DNA from: Streptomyces asiaticus
Lineage (GTDB): Bacteria; Actinomycetota; Actinomycetes; Streptomycetales; Streptomycetaceae
DNA length: 64,000 nt
Reading direction: 5' to 3'
Assembly (NCBI RefSeq): GCF_018138715.1
Contig: NZ_JAGSHX010000006.1
Coordinates: 9,052,001 to 9,116,000 of the forward strand
Shown: one piece after another, positions 43,926 through 52,672 of the stretch
Layout: the number at the start of each line of letters is the position of its first letter
How positions within the stretch are numbered: the stretch's first letter is position 1
The notes under the pieces: generated by a model
Databases searched by the model: none
Told to the model about the DNA's origin: nothing
What the model saw: only the letters and a program-made list of their open reading frames with translations
Translations under genes and position numbers: made by a program

Positions 43926-44837
43926 TCACCAGGGCCGCAGGATGAGCTTGCCGCGGCTGTGGCCGGTCTCGCTCTGTACATGGGCCTCGGCGGCGTCGGC
44001 GAGCGGGAAGCTCCGCACCACGGGCACCCGCAGCCGGCCCTCCGCGGCGAGCCGGGCGTAGTCGGCGATGGCCTCCACGGAGCGGCTGCCGCCACCCGCG
44101 GAGAAGGTGACACCGAGATCGACGGCCGCGGGGTCCGCGATGGTGACGACGCGGTCGGTCGTGCCGCCCCGCAGCTCGATCGACACGGGCAGGGCGCCCT
44201 GGCCGGCCGCGTCGTAGACGGCGTCGACACCCTTCGGCGCCACGGCGCGCACCCGGTCGGCCAGGCCCTCGCCATAGGCCACCGGGATCGCGCCGAGCGA
44301 GCGCAGATAGTCGTGGTTGGCGGGCGACGCGGTGCCGATGACGGTGGCGCCCCGGGCCACCGCGAGCTGGACACCGACCCCGCCGACCGCACCGGCGGCC
44401 CCGTGCAGCAGCAGGGTCTCGCCCTCCTTCAGCCCCAGCAGGTCCAGGACGCGGGCCGAGGTCTCGGTGGCCACGGGCAGCGCCGCGGCCGTCTCCCAGT
44501 CGAGTCCGGCCGGCTTGTGGGCGACATCCGTGGCCAGCGCGTACGGGGCGTAGGCCCCGGTGTCCGTCCAGCCCAGCACCTCATCGCCCACCGCCACATC
44601 GGTGACCCCTGCACCGACCTCGTCGACGACCCCGGCCGCCTCCCCGCCCGGAATCGCGGGGAACGAGGCGGGGCCCATCTGCGGCATCCAGCCACTGCGG
44701 ATCTTGTAGTCGAGGGGGTTCACGGCGGCGGCCATGACCTTCAGCCGCACCTGCCCCGGACCCGGATGGGGCTCCTCGATCTCCTTCAGCCGCAGCACCT
44801 CGGGGCCGCCGTACTCCTCGTAGACGATCGCCTTCAT
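43926..44837 (-). CDS. NADP-dependent quinone oxidoreductase-like (zinc-less MDR family)
   Basis: A 303-residue medium-chain dehydrogenase/reductase. It starts MKAIVYEEYGGPEVLRL, with the substrate domain AAVNPLDYKIRSG and IPGGEAAGVVDEVG, and the Rossmann motif LLLHGAAGAVGGVGVQLA. The zinc-binding Cys cluster is absent, as in quinone oxidoreductases. It reduces quinones or enones with NADPH in the cytoplasm. It is divergent from the LuxR/ATPase regulator. ATG 44835-44837 was chosen for the conserved N-terminus. Confidence 0.9.
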   Translation of the reverse strand: MKAIVYEEYGGPEVLRLKEIEEPHPGPGQVRLKVMAAAVNPLDYKIRSGWMPQMGPASFPAIPGGEAAGVVDEVGAGVTDVAVGDEVLGWTDTGAYAPYALATDVAHKPAGLDWETAAALPVATETSARVLDLLGLKEGETLLLHGAAGAVGGVGVQLAVARGATVIGTASPANHDYLRSLGAIPVAYGEGLADRVRAVAPKGVDAVYDAAGQGALPVSIELRGGTTDRVVTIADPAAVDLGVTFSAGGGSRSVEAIADYARLAAEGRLRVPVVRSFPLADAAEAHVQSETGHSRGKLILRPW

Positions 44838-44993
44838 CACTCTCACTCCCGTCAGCCCCGTCGAGGGGGCTCGTTTGTAGCGACAACGCCATCCTCGGCC
44901 GGGGCATGCCCCGCCCCCGCCGTCCCTTCGGCCAGTTCCACCTGGCCGGAGGAACAGCCGGGGTCGCGGGACGGCCCCGTTACGCTGACGGAC

Positions 44994-46286
44994 ATGGACC
45001 TCACGGCCGCAGTCGATGTGATCCGGGCGCCCCTGGGCGAGATCCTGCCGCGCGTGTCCGCCGCGCTCTCCGAGACGATCGCGCACCGGGCGGTGGCCGA
45101 GCTCTCCGGCAACTGCCCGCACTCACCGTTCAAGACCCATGGCGACCCGCCCGGCGGCCCCGGAACCGCCATCACCACCGCCGAGATGGCCGCCCTCGCC
45201 CCGATGGCGCGCGCCGAGGGAACCTGGCAGGGCCGGGCGTGGCTGGCCGGGACCGAGGTACCCGTGCTCGCCGTGTACAGCGACGCCACCGCGCGGGGCG
45301 CGCTGCTGGTCCTCGTACGGACCGAGGAGACCCGCGTCCCGGCCGAGGCCCTGGCGGCCGCCCGTGCCCTGTGGGACCTGGTGACCGCGCACGGCGACCG
45401 GATGGCGGCGGAGGCGGTGCCCGGGGTGCTGGGCCAGTCGCGGGCCGCGGCCGCGGCGCGGGCCACGGCCATCGCCGAGCTCGTCGACGCCCACGGCGCC
45501 GCCCTGTCCGCCCTGCTCGGCGTGTTGCGCGGCCGCGATCTGGACGACCGGACCGCCCGGGCCCGCGCGGTGGACCTCGCCGTCGGCGCCCTGGCCGAAC
45601 TGCGCGCCCGGACCGACCGCGATCAGGCGCTGGTGGAGGAGCCGGCCGGTGACGCCTTCGCCCGGCTCGCCGAATCGCTCCGCCCGGAGCTGCGCGGCCT
45701 GTCCGTACGGCTGGACCTCGGCCCGCCCGGCACCGAGGAGGGCGCGGACCGGCTGCTCGCCGCCGACGTGGCCAATACGGCGCGCGCGGTGGTGCGGGCC
45801 GTGGTGCACGCCATGCTGAACGAGCAGGGGCCGGGCCAGGACGGCGCGCCGCGCCCGGTGCGCCGCGTACACATCGGCTGGAAGGTCGGCGAGGGCGAGT
45901 TGCGCGCCACCGTACGGGACGACGGCCCCGGCGTCCTGAGGCGGACCGCCCTGGACGCCCGCCGGGTCGGGGAGCGGCTGGCCGTACTGGGCGGACGGCT
46001 GGACGTGGACGCGGTCCCGGAGTGGGGCACCACGGTGACGGCCACGGTGCCGCTTGGCCCGCCGCAGCCGGCCCGCGAGGATCCGCTGGACGTCCTGGGG
46101 GCGCGCGAGCTGGAGGTGCTGGAGCAGCTGGCCCGCGGGCGGCGCAACCGGCAGATCGCCCAGGAGCTGCACATCAGCGAGTCGACGGTGAAGTTCCACG
46201 TGGCGAACATCCTGGAGAAGCTGGGTGTCACCTCGCGCGGCGAGGCGGCCGCGCTGGCCCACACCTGGGGGGCCACCGGCTCCTGA
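44994..46286 (+). CDS. LuxR-type regulator fused to a histidine-kinase-like ATPase domain
   Basis: A 430-residue cytoplasmic protein. The N-terminal about 150 residues form a GAF-like region. A helical stretch (AHGAALSALLGVLRGRDLDD) sits where a kinase phosphoacceptor helix would lie but has no convincing H-box. An HATPase domain follows (RATVRDDGPGV), then a LuxR HTH (LGARELEVLEQLARGRRNRQ, ESTVKFHVANILEKL). Joining ATPase and output in one chain bypasses the usual two-component transfer. ATG 44994 is only 8 nt after a TACGCT -10-like box, so the transcript may be nearly leaderless. Confidence 0.85.
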   Translation: MDLTAAVDVIRAPLGEILPRVSAALSETIAHRAVAELSGNCPHSPFKTHGDPPGGPGTAITTAEMAALAPMARAEGTWQGRAWLAGTEVPVLAVYSDATARGALLVLVRTEETRVPAEALAAARALWDLVTAHGDRMAAEAVPGVLGQSRAAAAARATAIAELVDAHGAALSALLGVLRGRDLDDRTARARAVDLAVGALAELRARTDRDQALVEEPAGDAFARLAESLRPELRGLSVRLDLGPPGTEEGADRLLAADVANTARAVVRAVVHAMLNEQGPGQDGAPRPVRRVHIGWKVGEGELRATVRDDGPGVLRRTALDARRVGERLAVLGGRLDVDAVPEWGTTVTATVPLGPPQPAREDPLDVLGARELEVLEQLARGRRNRQIAQELHISESTVKFHVANILEKLGVTSRGEAAALAHTWGATGS

Positions 46287-46381
46287 GCGGCCGCCGACAT
46301 GGCGTACCCGGCAGCCACGTCGGCGGACAGCCTTACGCTTCGGAACGTATCGTTGGCGAGGAACGGCGAGCGGAGCGTTTG

Positions 46382-46987
46382 ATGACCACACCGCGGGACC
46401 TGCTGATCGTCACTCTGGACGTGGCGCCCATCCGCCCCCTGGAGCGGGGCGACCTGTCGCTCGCGCTCGCGGGAGCCGAGCTGATCGACCTCGTCGGCAC
46501 CGAGGCGCTCACGATCGAGGACGAGCGGATCGTGCCGGGACTCTGCCCGCCGACCGGGGATCGCATGCTGGACGAGGCCGCGGCGTCCTTCGTCCGCCAG
46601 CCGCCCCACGAGCCGGTCGGCGACTGGCTGTGGCGCAGGGGCCGTGGCCTGTCCGCCGCCTATCTGGACGCCCTGGAGGAGGCCGGACAGATCACCCGGC
46701 GGCGCCACGGCTGGCTGCCGCTCCGCGCCGGTCAGGCGGTGCCGGTCGACTCGCCCGGCCGCCGCCACGCGACGGACCGCTGGGCCTCGGACGAGCCCGT
46801 CCTCGCCACCCTCGCGGCGGCCATCGGCATCCGTGAGGAGCCCGCGGAAGACGCCGCGGGCGCGGTCGGCGACGCGACCGTGACCGTGCTCGCCGCCGTC
46901 AACGACGCCGTGATGGAGCTGGAGGCCGAGCGGCAGCGGCGGGCCATCGAGGAAGCGGCCTACGACAACATCTGGCGCGGCCAATGA
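46382..46987 (+). CDS. GPP34-family protein
   Basis: A 201-residue protein related to Golgi phosphoprotein 3. It begins MTTPRDLLIVTLDV, and the helical core has LALAGAELIDLVGTEALTIED and LIDL-type helices that form the phosphoinositide-binding fold in eukaryotes. Actinobacteria have many copies of unknown role, sometimes near phage-tail-like or membrane genes. It is soluble, with no signal peptide. The ATG at 46382 has GGAG about 10 nt upstream. Confidence 0.85.
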   Translation: MTTPRDLLIVTLDVAPIRPLERGDLSLALAGAELIDLVGTEALTIEDERIVPGLCPPTGDRMLDEAAASFVRQPPHEPVGDWLWRRGRGLSAAYLDALEEAGQITRRRHGWLPLRAGQAVPVDSPGRRHATDRWASDEPVLATLAAAIGIREEPAEDAAGAVGDATVTVLAAVNDAVMELEAERQRRAIEEAAYDNIWRGQ

Positions 46988-47166
46988 CCGCGTGACCGTG
47001 AGGGGGAGTGGCGGATGCCGCCGGGGCGCGGTGCCGCCGGGGCTGGCGAGGTGCCGTTGTGGGCAGCGCGGTGCCGCCCATGATCCGCGTCCGTGGCCGC
47101 GGGCGGGCCGTGCCGCCGTATCGTGTCGGGTGATCCATTGGGCACCATCCCCGAACGGAGACGCAC

Positions 47167-48744
47167 ATGGACACGTTAGCCGGAGCGTCCGGCCACAGAT
47201 CCCCACGCCGCGACGCCGAGCCCATCACGGCACCCTTCCCCCAAGCCCTCATCGACGCCTTCCGCGCGCGGCCGGAGCCGCCCGCCTTCGAACACCGCTC
47301 GCGCGTCCTCTCGCGCGGCGAGGTGCTGGAGCTGATCGGCCGGTGCGCGGACGGGCTGCGGGCGGCCGGACTCGGCCCGGGCCGTTCGGTGGCGGTGGCC
47401 ACCGATGTGACGCCCGAGGGCTTCGCGCTGCTGGTGGCGGCCTACGCGCTGGGCTGCCGGGTGACGGGGCTGCGGCCCGGCATGTCGCCGGCCCATCTGG
47501 TGTACGTCCTTTCCGACGGAATCGACGTCCTGGTGGCCGACGAGACCGGTGCCACCCCCGAACTGCTGGACGCGGCGGGTGGGATGACCGTGCTGCGGCT
47601 GGGCCCGGACCTCCTGGACGCCCACCCGAAGGCCACGGGAGAGCTGACCGCCCAGGGCCGCCCCGACGACATCGCCCTGGTGACGCTGACCAGTGGCAGC
47701 ACCGGACGCCCCAAGGGCTGTGCGCACAGCTACCGTTCGCTCGCCCTCAACTGGGCGTGGCAGCCCGCCCGTTGGCCCGAGCGGACCGCGCGGCTCGCGG
47801 CGGGCTACGAGCGGTATCTGCTCTTCGGCACCCTGAGCAGCGCGGTGATCTTCGAGCATCTCGGGGTCTGCCTGATGGGTGGCGGCACCGCCGTCATCCC
47901 CGAACCGCCGTTCGCCTTCCCCCAGGTCTTCGAACGCCACCGGATCACGGCGTGTCTGATGACCGTGCCCCGGCTGCACCAGGTGCTGGACGTGCTGCGC
48001 ACGGAGCGCGTGGACACCTCCAGCCTCCGGGTGCTGCTGGTGGCCGGGTCCCCGCTCGCCCCGCACCGGCTCGCGGAGGCGGCCCGGCTGCTCGGCCCGG
48101 TGGTCCACCAGGGCTACGGGCAGACGGAGACCGGCCTGCTCACCCTGCTCACCCCGGATGAGATGGCCGAGTTTCCGGACCAGGTGTACGACTCGGTGGG
48201 CCGGGCGTGGTCCGGGGTGGAGATGGACGTCCGCGACCCGGAGGGGCGGCCGGTGCCCGCCGGGACCACCGGCGAGATATGGGTGCGCACCGACTCGGCG
48301 ATGGCGGGCTACTGGAAGGACGAGGAGCGGACCCGGGAGGTCCTGCGGGCCGGGTGGGTGCGCACCCGCGACGTAGGACACCTGGACGACCAGGGGTTTC
48401 TGCGGCTCACCGGGCGCGCCCGGGACGTGGTCATCATCAACGCGATCGTGCACTACGCCGGGGCGATCGAACGCGCGCTGGCGGCCCATCCCGATGTCGA
48501 CCAGGCGTATGTGGTGGGCGCGCCCGACGAGCGCACCGGCGAGGCCGCGCACGCCTTCGTCGTTCCGGCCGAGGGCCGTGAACCGGACCTCGACGCCGTG
48601 CGCGCGTTCGTCGCGGTGGAGTTGGGGGAGGCGAGTGTCCCCGCCACCGTCACCGTCGTGACCGAGGTGCCGGTGGCGCCGAGCGGGAAGCCGGACAAGC
48701 GGGCGCTGCTGTCGCGGATCACCGGGCCGCTGGAGACGGCGTGA
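47167..48744 (+). CDS. AMP-dependent acyl-CoA ligase/synthetase
   Basis: A 525-residue adenylate-forming enzyme. Motif A3 is LTSGSTGRPKG, A5 is GYGQTETG, A7/A8 TRDVGHLDDQGFLRLTGRARD, and the catalytic Lys is in SGKPDKRALL (A10). It would activate a carboxylic acid as acyl-AMP and then, most likely, as acyl-CoA; no carrier domain is present. Codon 4 (47176-47178) is TTA, so translation should need the bldA tRNA. It faces the oxidative gene series across a strong terminator; a functional link is inferred only from position and the shared TTA usage. Confidence 0.9.
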   Translation: MDTLAGASGHRSPRRDAEPITAPFPQALIDAFRARPEPPAFEHRSRVLSRGEVLELIGRCADGLRAAGLGPGRSVAVATDVTPEGFALLVAAYALGCRVTGLRPGMSPAHLVYVLSDGIDVLVADETGATPELLDAAGGMTVLRLGPDLLDAHPKATGELTAQGRPDDIALVTLTSGSTGRPKGCAHSYRSLALNWAWQPARWPERTARLAAGYERYLLFGTLSSAVIFEHLGVCLMGGGTAVIPEPPFAFPQVFERHRITACLMTVPRLHQVLDVLRTERVDTSSLRVLLVAGSPLAPHRLAEAARLLGPVVHQGYGQTETGLLTLLTPDEMAEFPDQVYDSVGRAWSGVEMDVRDPEGRPVPAGTTGEIWVRTDSAMAGYWKDEERTREVLRAGWVRTRDVGHLDDQGFLRLTGRARDVVIINAIVHYAGAIERALAAHPDVDQAYVVGAPDERTGEAAHAFVVPAEGREPDLDAVRAFVAVELGEASVPATVTVVTEVPVAPSGKPDKRALLSRITGPLETA

Positions 48745-48765
48745 CGGTGTGGCGTCGCCCGGACT

Positions 48766-48805
48766 GAGAGGTCCCGGTGTGCCCGCCGGCACACCGGGAC
48801 CTCTC
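48766..48805. terminator. Strong bidirectional terminator
   Basis: A perfect 18-bp stem with a 4-nt loop sits between the convergent ligase and antiporter genes. It is the longest perfect hairpin noticed in the window. Confidence 0.85.
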
Positions 48806-48823
48806 CCGTGCGGAGGGTGGCGC

Positions 48824-50101
48824 TCAGCTCCCGGCCGGCACCGCCGCCGCGGTGCCGGCCGGCTCCCCCGCCGCCCGGGACCTGGCGTCCCGGCGGTCCA
48901 GCCAGTTGAGCACCGGAACCGTCATCACCGTGGTCACCAGGGCCACCAGGACCAGCGCCGCGAACAGCTCATCACCGACGATCCCGGCCGAGAGCCCGAT
49001 GTTGAGCGCGATGAGCTGCATCAGCCCGCGCGCGTTCATCAGGGCGCCGACCCGGACCGCCACCGCACCCGGCTCCCCGCACAGCTTGGCGGCCGCCCAG
49101 CAGCCGCCGAACTTGCCGACCGACGCGAGCACAACACAGCCCGCGCCGAACGCCATCACGGCCGGGTCCGAGAACACGTCGAAACGCGTGTTGAGACCGG
49201 AGTAGGTGAAGAACATCGGCACGAAGATGACCTGGGTCGCTCCCTGAATGGTCTGCACCACCCGCTCGGACGCCTCGTGGCGGGGCATGGACAGGCCGAT
49301 GCAGAACGCCCCGAAGACCGCGTACAGCTGGATGATGTCGGTGAACCAGGCGCCGCAGAACAGCACCGCGACCGTGAACAGCAGCCGGGACTCGTCGCTC
49401 AGCCCCGGCTTGGTCAGGATCCAGGCCAGCAGCCGCCGCCCCACCAGGAGCAGGACGGCCACGAAGAGCAGCGAACCGCCCAGCGCCTTGACGATCGGCC
49501 CCGTCTTCTCCGAGGCCACGCTGAGCACCCCGGCGAGCATGAGCCACGCGGCCGCGTCATCGGTGGCCCCCGAGGCGAGGGAGAGCGACCCGTGCCGGGT
49601 CCCGGAGATCCCCTGCTCGGTGATGATGCGGGCCAGCATCGGGAACGCGGTGATGGCGAGGGCGACCCCGACGAAGGCCGCCGTCACCCAGACCGAGACC
49701 CCGTCGACGAAGATGGGGACATGGCCGTCGGACGCGAAGGTCAGCCCCACGCCCAGCAGCAGCGGCACCAGCACCCCGGCGGCGGAGACCGTCACCGCGG
49801 TTCCGGCCAGCCCGCGCCCGGCGTGGGCCCGGAATTCGTACCCCGCGTGGAACATCAGGGCCACCAGGCCGATCTGCCCGGCCACGTACAGCACCGGTTT
49901 GAGCTCCGGCGGGAAGACCGCGTCCGACGCGCCAGGCGCCACCAGACCGAAGAGCGACGGGCCGAGCACCACACCGGCGATCATCTCCCCGACCACCGGC
50001 GGCTGGCCGAACCGGCCCATCACCAGCACCACCAGACGGCAGGTCAGCAGGATGACCACGGCGGCGATGAAGAAGGCGGGGGCGAGCTCTGTGGGAGTCA
50101 T
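48824..50101 (-). CDS. CPA2-type cation/proton antiporter
   Basis: A 425-residue membrane protein with about 12 helices. It begins FFIAAVVILLTCRLVVLVMG and has GQPPVVGEMIAGVVLGPSL, SGATDDAAAWLML (the conserved acidic ion-binding pair) and a C-terminal NARGLMQLI stretch typical of KefB/NapA-like exchangers. No TrkA-N domain is present. ATG 50099-50101 has a GAGGAGGGTGAG ribosome site. It lies 4 bp after the P450 gene, so it is in the same operon. In metabolite clusters such proteins sometimes act as exporters; that role is inference. Confidence 0.9.
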   Translation of the reverse strand: MTPTELAPAFFIAAVVILLTCRLVVLVMGRFGQPPVVGEMIAGVVLGPSLFGLVAPGASDAVFPPELKPVLYVAGQIGLVALMFHAGYEFRAHAGRGLAGTAVTVSAAGVLVPLLLGVGLTFASDGHVPIFVDGVSVWVTAAFVGVALAITAFPMLARIITEQGISGTRHGSLSLASGATDDAAAWLMLAGVLSVASEKTGPIVKALGGSLLFVAVLLLVGRRLLAWILTKPGLSDESRLLFTVAVLFCGAWFTDIIQLYAVFGAFCIGLSMPRHEASERVVQTIQGATQVIFVPMFFTYSGLNTRFDVFSDPAVMAFGAGCVVLASVGKFGGCWAAAKLCGEPGAVAVRVGALMNARGLMQLIALNIGLSAGIVGDELFAALVLVALVTTVMTVPVLNWLDRRDARSRAAGEPAGTAAAVPAGS

Positions 50102-50105
50102 CGTC

Positions 50106-51548
50106 TCACCCTCCTCTTCGGCCGCCGACGACGGCGGGTACGGCGGTGTCACCGGCAGCCGTGGCGAAGTAGTTGCGGCACAGCCCCTGGCGCCGGGCGT
50201 CCCACACCATGTAGCCACCGAGCACCAGCTGGGTGAGGCTGCGCGGGATCGCTCCCCACCGGTCGCCCAGCCGCATCCCCGCGAGCCTCGCCGCCCGCGT
50301 GGCCGGTCGCCAGGCCGCCGTGGTCCGCCGGGGGGTGTGCGGGATCAGCAGACAGGGGCCGCGGCTGGGCAGCGACCGGGTGTGCTCGGCCGTGGACGCC
50401 AGTCGGAAGCGCCGCAGGACCTCCTCGGCCGCCACTCGCATGGTCAGCACGGCGAAACCACGGGCCGGGCAGGGCCGGTTGGCGGTCACGCCGAACGGGA
50501 TGAAGGCCGAGGGCCGGGTGTCCGCGGACAGCCAGCGGCCGGGGTCGAACCGCTGCGGCCCGGTGGCTCCCGACCGCTGATACTCGGGGTAGTTGAACAG
50601 CAGGACCGAGCCCGCCGGTATCGCGGGTCTGCCAGCCCGGGGGATCTCGTCGATGGTGATGCGGTGGGCCACGCCGAACAGCGGGAAGTGCTGGAGCGTC
50701 TCGTTGATGACATGGTCCAGGTAGCCGTCCTCCTCCTCGCCGGAGAGCAGCCGGTCCTGGACGCTCTGGTGCGTGGCCAGGGCCAGCAGCAGATGGGCCA
50801 TCGCCTCCGACGTCTGCACCACGGCGGTGTTGAAGAAGGTGCCCTGGAGGTAGTACGCCTGCTCCCGCCGGCTGAGCAGCGACGGCAGCGGCACCGGCGG
50901 GGGATCGCTCGCCAGCCGTTCGCGCAGATACGCGGTGAGCCGGTTCCGCCGGTCCATATGGCGCAGGCTCGTGCACTTCAGGGCGCTGACCACGTCGTTG
51001 GCGTTGCCGACGATGAGGTCCCGTACGTGGCGCGGGCACGGTTCGCGGAAGACCACCTCGTAGTAGACCTCGGCCCACACCGGCATCATCAGGTCGCGCA
51101 GTCGCACCCGGTGCTCCCGGGCGCCGTATCCGCCGGTCTGTTCGTCGAGTTCATCGAGCACCCGCCGGGTGCAGCGGCCGACCAGTTCGCTCCACCGCTC
51201 CCGGGAGAGCCCGGCGAGGATCTGCCGGGTGGTCCTGGCCACGTCGTCGTAGCGCGGGCCGGGTTCCAGATGCTCCTGGTGGACCTCGGGGCCGGGGGAG
51301 AGCCAGTACCAGAAGAGGTCGGACAGGGCGGCACCGCGGCTGCGGCCGTTCGCGGCCGGATGCCCGTAGACCTGCTTGAACTCCTCGACGGGCACCTCTC
51401 GGCCGGGCGCCGGGATGCCCTCCTCGCCGTTGACCCGCGCGAAGAGGCGCACCCGCAGGGCGATCACCAGCCGGGGCAGCCAGTACGGCAGGCTGGCCGT
51501 CAGCGCCACGGCCGCCGCGCCGGTGGCCGTCCGTCCGACGCGGCTCAT
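50106..51548 (-). CDS. Atypical cytochrome P450 with N-terminal membrane segment
   Basis: A 480-residue protein of P450 type. The first about 35 residues are hydrophobic (TGAAAVALTASLPYWLPRLV), unlike soluble bacterial P450s. The K-helix ExxR motif reads ETLQ, so the Arg is replaced by Gln. The I-helix reads NTAVVQTS, with no acidic residue. The heme loop is PFGVTANRPCPARG, with one residue more between Phe and Cys than usual. The start ATG overlaps the stop of the oxidase gene. It may hydroxylate a membrane-bound or lipid substrate; non-monooxygenase chemistry is also possible. Confidence 0.82.
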   Translation of the reverse strand: MSRVGRTATGAAAVALTASLPYWLPRLVIALRVRLFARVNGEEGIPAPGREVPVEEFKQVYGHPAANGRSRGAALSDLFWYWLSPGPEVHQEHLEPGPRYDDVARTTRQILAGLSRERWSELVGRCTRRVLDELDEQTGGYGAREHRVRLRDLMMPVWAEVYYEVVFREPCPRHVRDLIVGNANDVVSALKCTSLRHMDRRNRLTAYLRERLASDPPPVPLPSLLSRREQAYYLQGTFFNTAVVQTSEAMAHLLLALATHQSVQDRLLSGEEEDGYLDHVINETLQHFPLFGVAHRITIDEIPRAGRPAIPAGSVLLFNYPEYQRSGATGPQRFDPGRWLSADTRPSAFIPFGVTANRPCPARGFAVLTMRVAAEEVLRRFRLASTAEHTRSLPSRGPCLLIPHTPRRTTAAWRPATRAARLAGMRLGDRWGAIPRSLTQLVLGGYMVWDARRQGLCRNYFATAAGDTAVPAVVGGRRGG

Positions 51549-52663
51549 GAGACCGCTCCGCCGGGCCGGGGGGCGTACGCACCGGTGTCCGGCCATACCG
51601 GGGCGCGCACCAGATCCGGGGTGAGATCCCGGACACCGGAGGCGCCGCACAGCGCCAGCGCGTGGTCGACCTCCTCGCCCAGCAGCTCCAGCAGCCGCCG
51701 CACACCCTTCTCCCCGCCCTCGGCCAGGGCCCACATCACCGGCCGGCCGATGCCCACGGCGGACGCGCCGAGCGCCAGCGCCTTGACCACATCGGTGCCC
51801 CGCCGCACCCCGCCGTCCAGCACGATCGGGATCCGGCCGGCGACCGCCGCGTGGATCTCGGGCAGCAGTTCGATCGTGGCGGGCACGGTGTCCAGCTGAC
51901 GGCCCCCGTGGTTGGACAGCAGCAGCCCGTCCACACCGTGGCGCACCGCCAGCCGGGCGTCCTCGGGGTGCAGGGCGCCCTTGAGCAGAATGGGCAGTGA
52001 GGTGATACCGCGCAGCCAGTCGATGTGCTGCCAGGAGATCTCCGGCGACATGGCGATCGGCCGCACCCGGCCGCCCTCGCGCGGATCGACCATGTGCTCG
52101 CAGCGCAGCCCGTCCGGCAGGTCGAGGAAGCCGTTGCGCAGATCGCGCTCGTGCACGCCGCGCACCGGGGAGTCCACGGTGACCACCAGCGCGGCGCACC
52201 CCGCGTCGGTGGCCCGCCGCACCAGGGACCGTGTGAACTCCAGGTCCGGCTGGAGGTAGAGCTGGAACCACAAGGGCGCCGGGTCGGCGGTCTCACCGGC
52301 GCCACGGGTGGCCTCCGCGATGTCCTCCACCGCGACCGTGGACGCCATGCTCACGATCATGATCGCGCCGACGGCAGCGGCGGCGCGTGCGGTGGCCAAC
52401 TCCCCCTCCTCGACGAGGAGTTTGTGGAAGGCCGTCGGCGAGAGCAGGACCGGTGTCCGTGCCCGGCCGCCGAGCACGGTGATGTCCAGCGACCGCTCGG
52501 CGCTGCCGCGCAGCACCCTGGGCAGCAGCCGCAGCCGCCGGAACGCCTCTTCATTGGCCCGTACGGTGATCTCGTCCCCCGCCCCGCCGGCGATGAAGTC
52601 GGCGTGGACGGGATCGAGTCTCCTCCGGGCGGCGGTTTCGAAGTCCTGGACGGTCATCAGCAT
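51545..52663 (-). CDS. FMN-dependent alpha-hydroxy-acid oxidase
   Basis: A 372-residue (beta/alpha)8 barrel of the lactate, glycolate and hydroxymandelate oxidase family. Diagnostic stretches include LLLSNHGGRQLDTVPA (catalytic His), IVLDGGVRRGTDVVKAL (FMN phosphate) and FIAGGAGDE at the N-terminus. It oxidises a 2-hydroxy acid to a 2-oxo acid, giving hydrogen peroxide or, in monooxygenase forms, a decarboxylated acid. The start could be ATG 52661-52663 or ATG 52655-52657. It lies 9 bp after the flavin monooxygenase gene. Confidence 0.88.
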   Translation of the reverse strand: MLMTVQDFETAARRRLDPVHADFIAGGAGDEITVRANEEAFRRLRLLPRVLRGSAERSLDITVLGGRARTPVLLSPTAFHKLLVEEGELATARAAAAVGAIMIVSMASTVAVEDIAEATRGAGETADPAPLWFQLYLQPDLEFTRSLVRRATDAGCAALVVTVDSPVRGVHERDLRNGFLDLPDGLRCEHMVDPREGGRVRPIAMSPEISWQHIDWLRGITSLPILLKGALHPEDARLAVRHGVDGLLLSNHGGRQLDTVPATIELLPEIHAAVAGRIPIVLDGGVRRGTDVVKALALGASAVGIGRPVMWALAEGGEKGVRRLLELLGEEVDHALALCGASGVRDLTPDLVRAPVWPDTGAYAPRPGGAVS

Positions 52664-52672
52664 GGGGCGGTG

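Noticed and set aside
43959..44993. N-terminal extension of the LuxR/ATPase protein by about 345 residues
   Set aside because: This part is antisense to the quinone oxidoreductase gene and low in complexity. The recognisable protein begins at ATG 44994.
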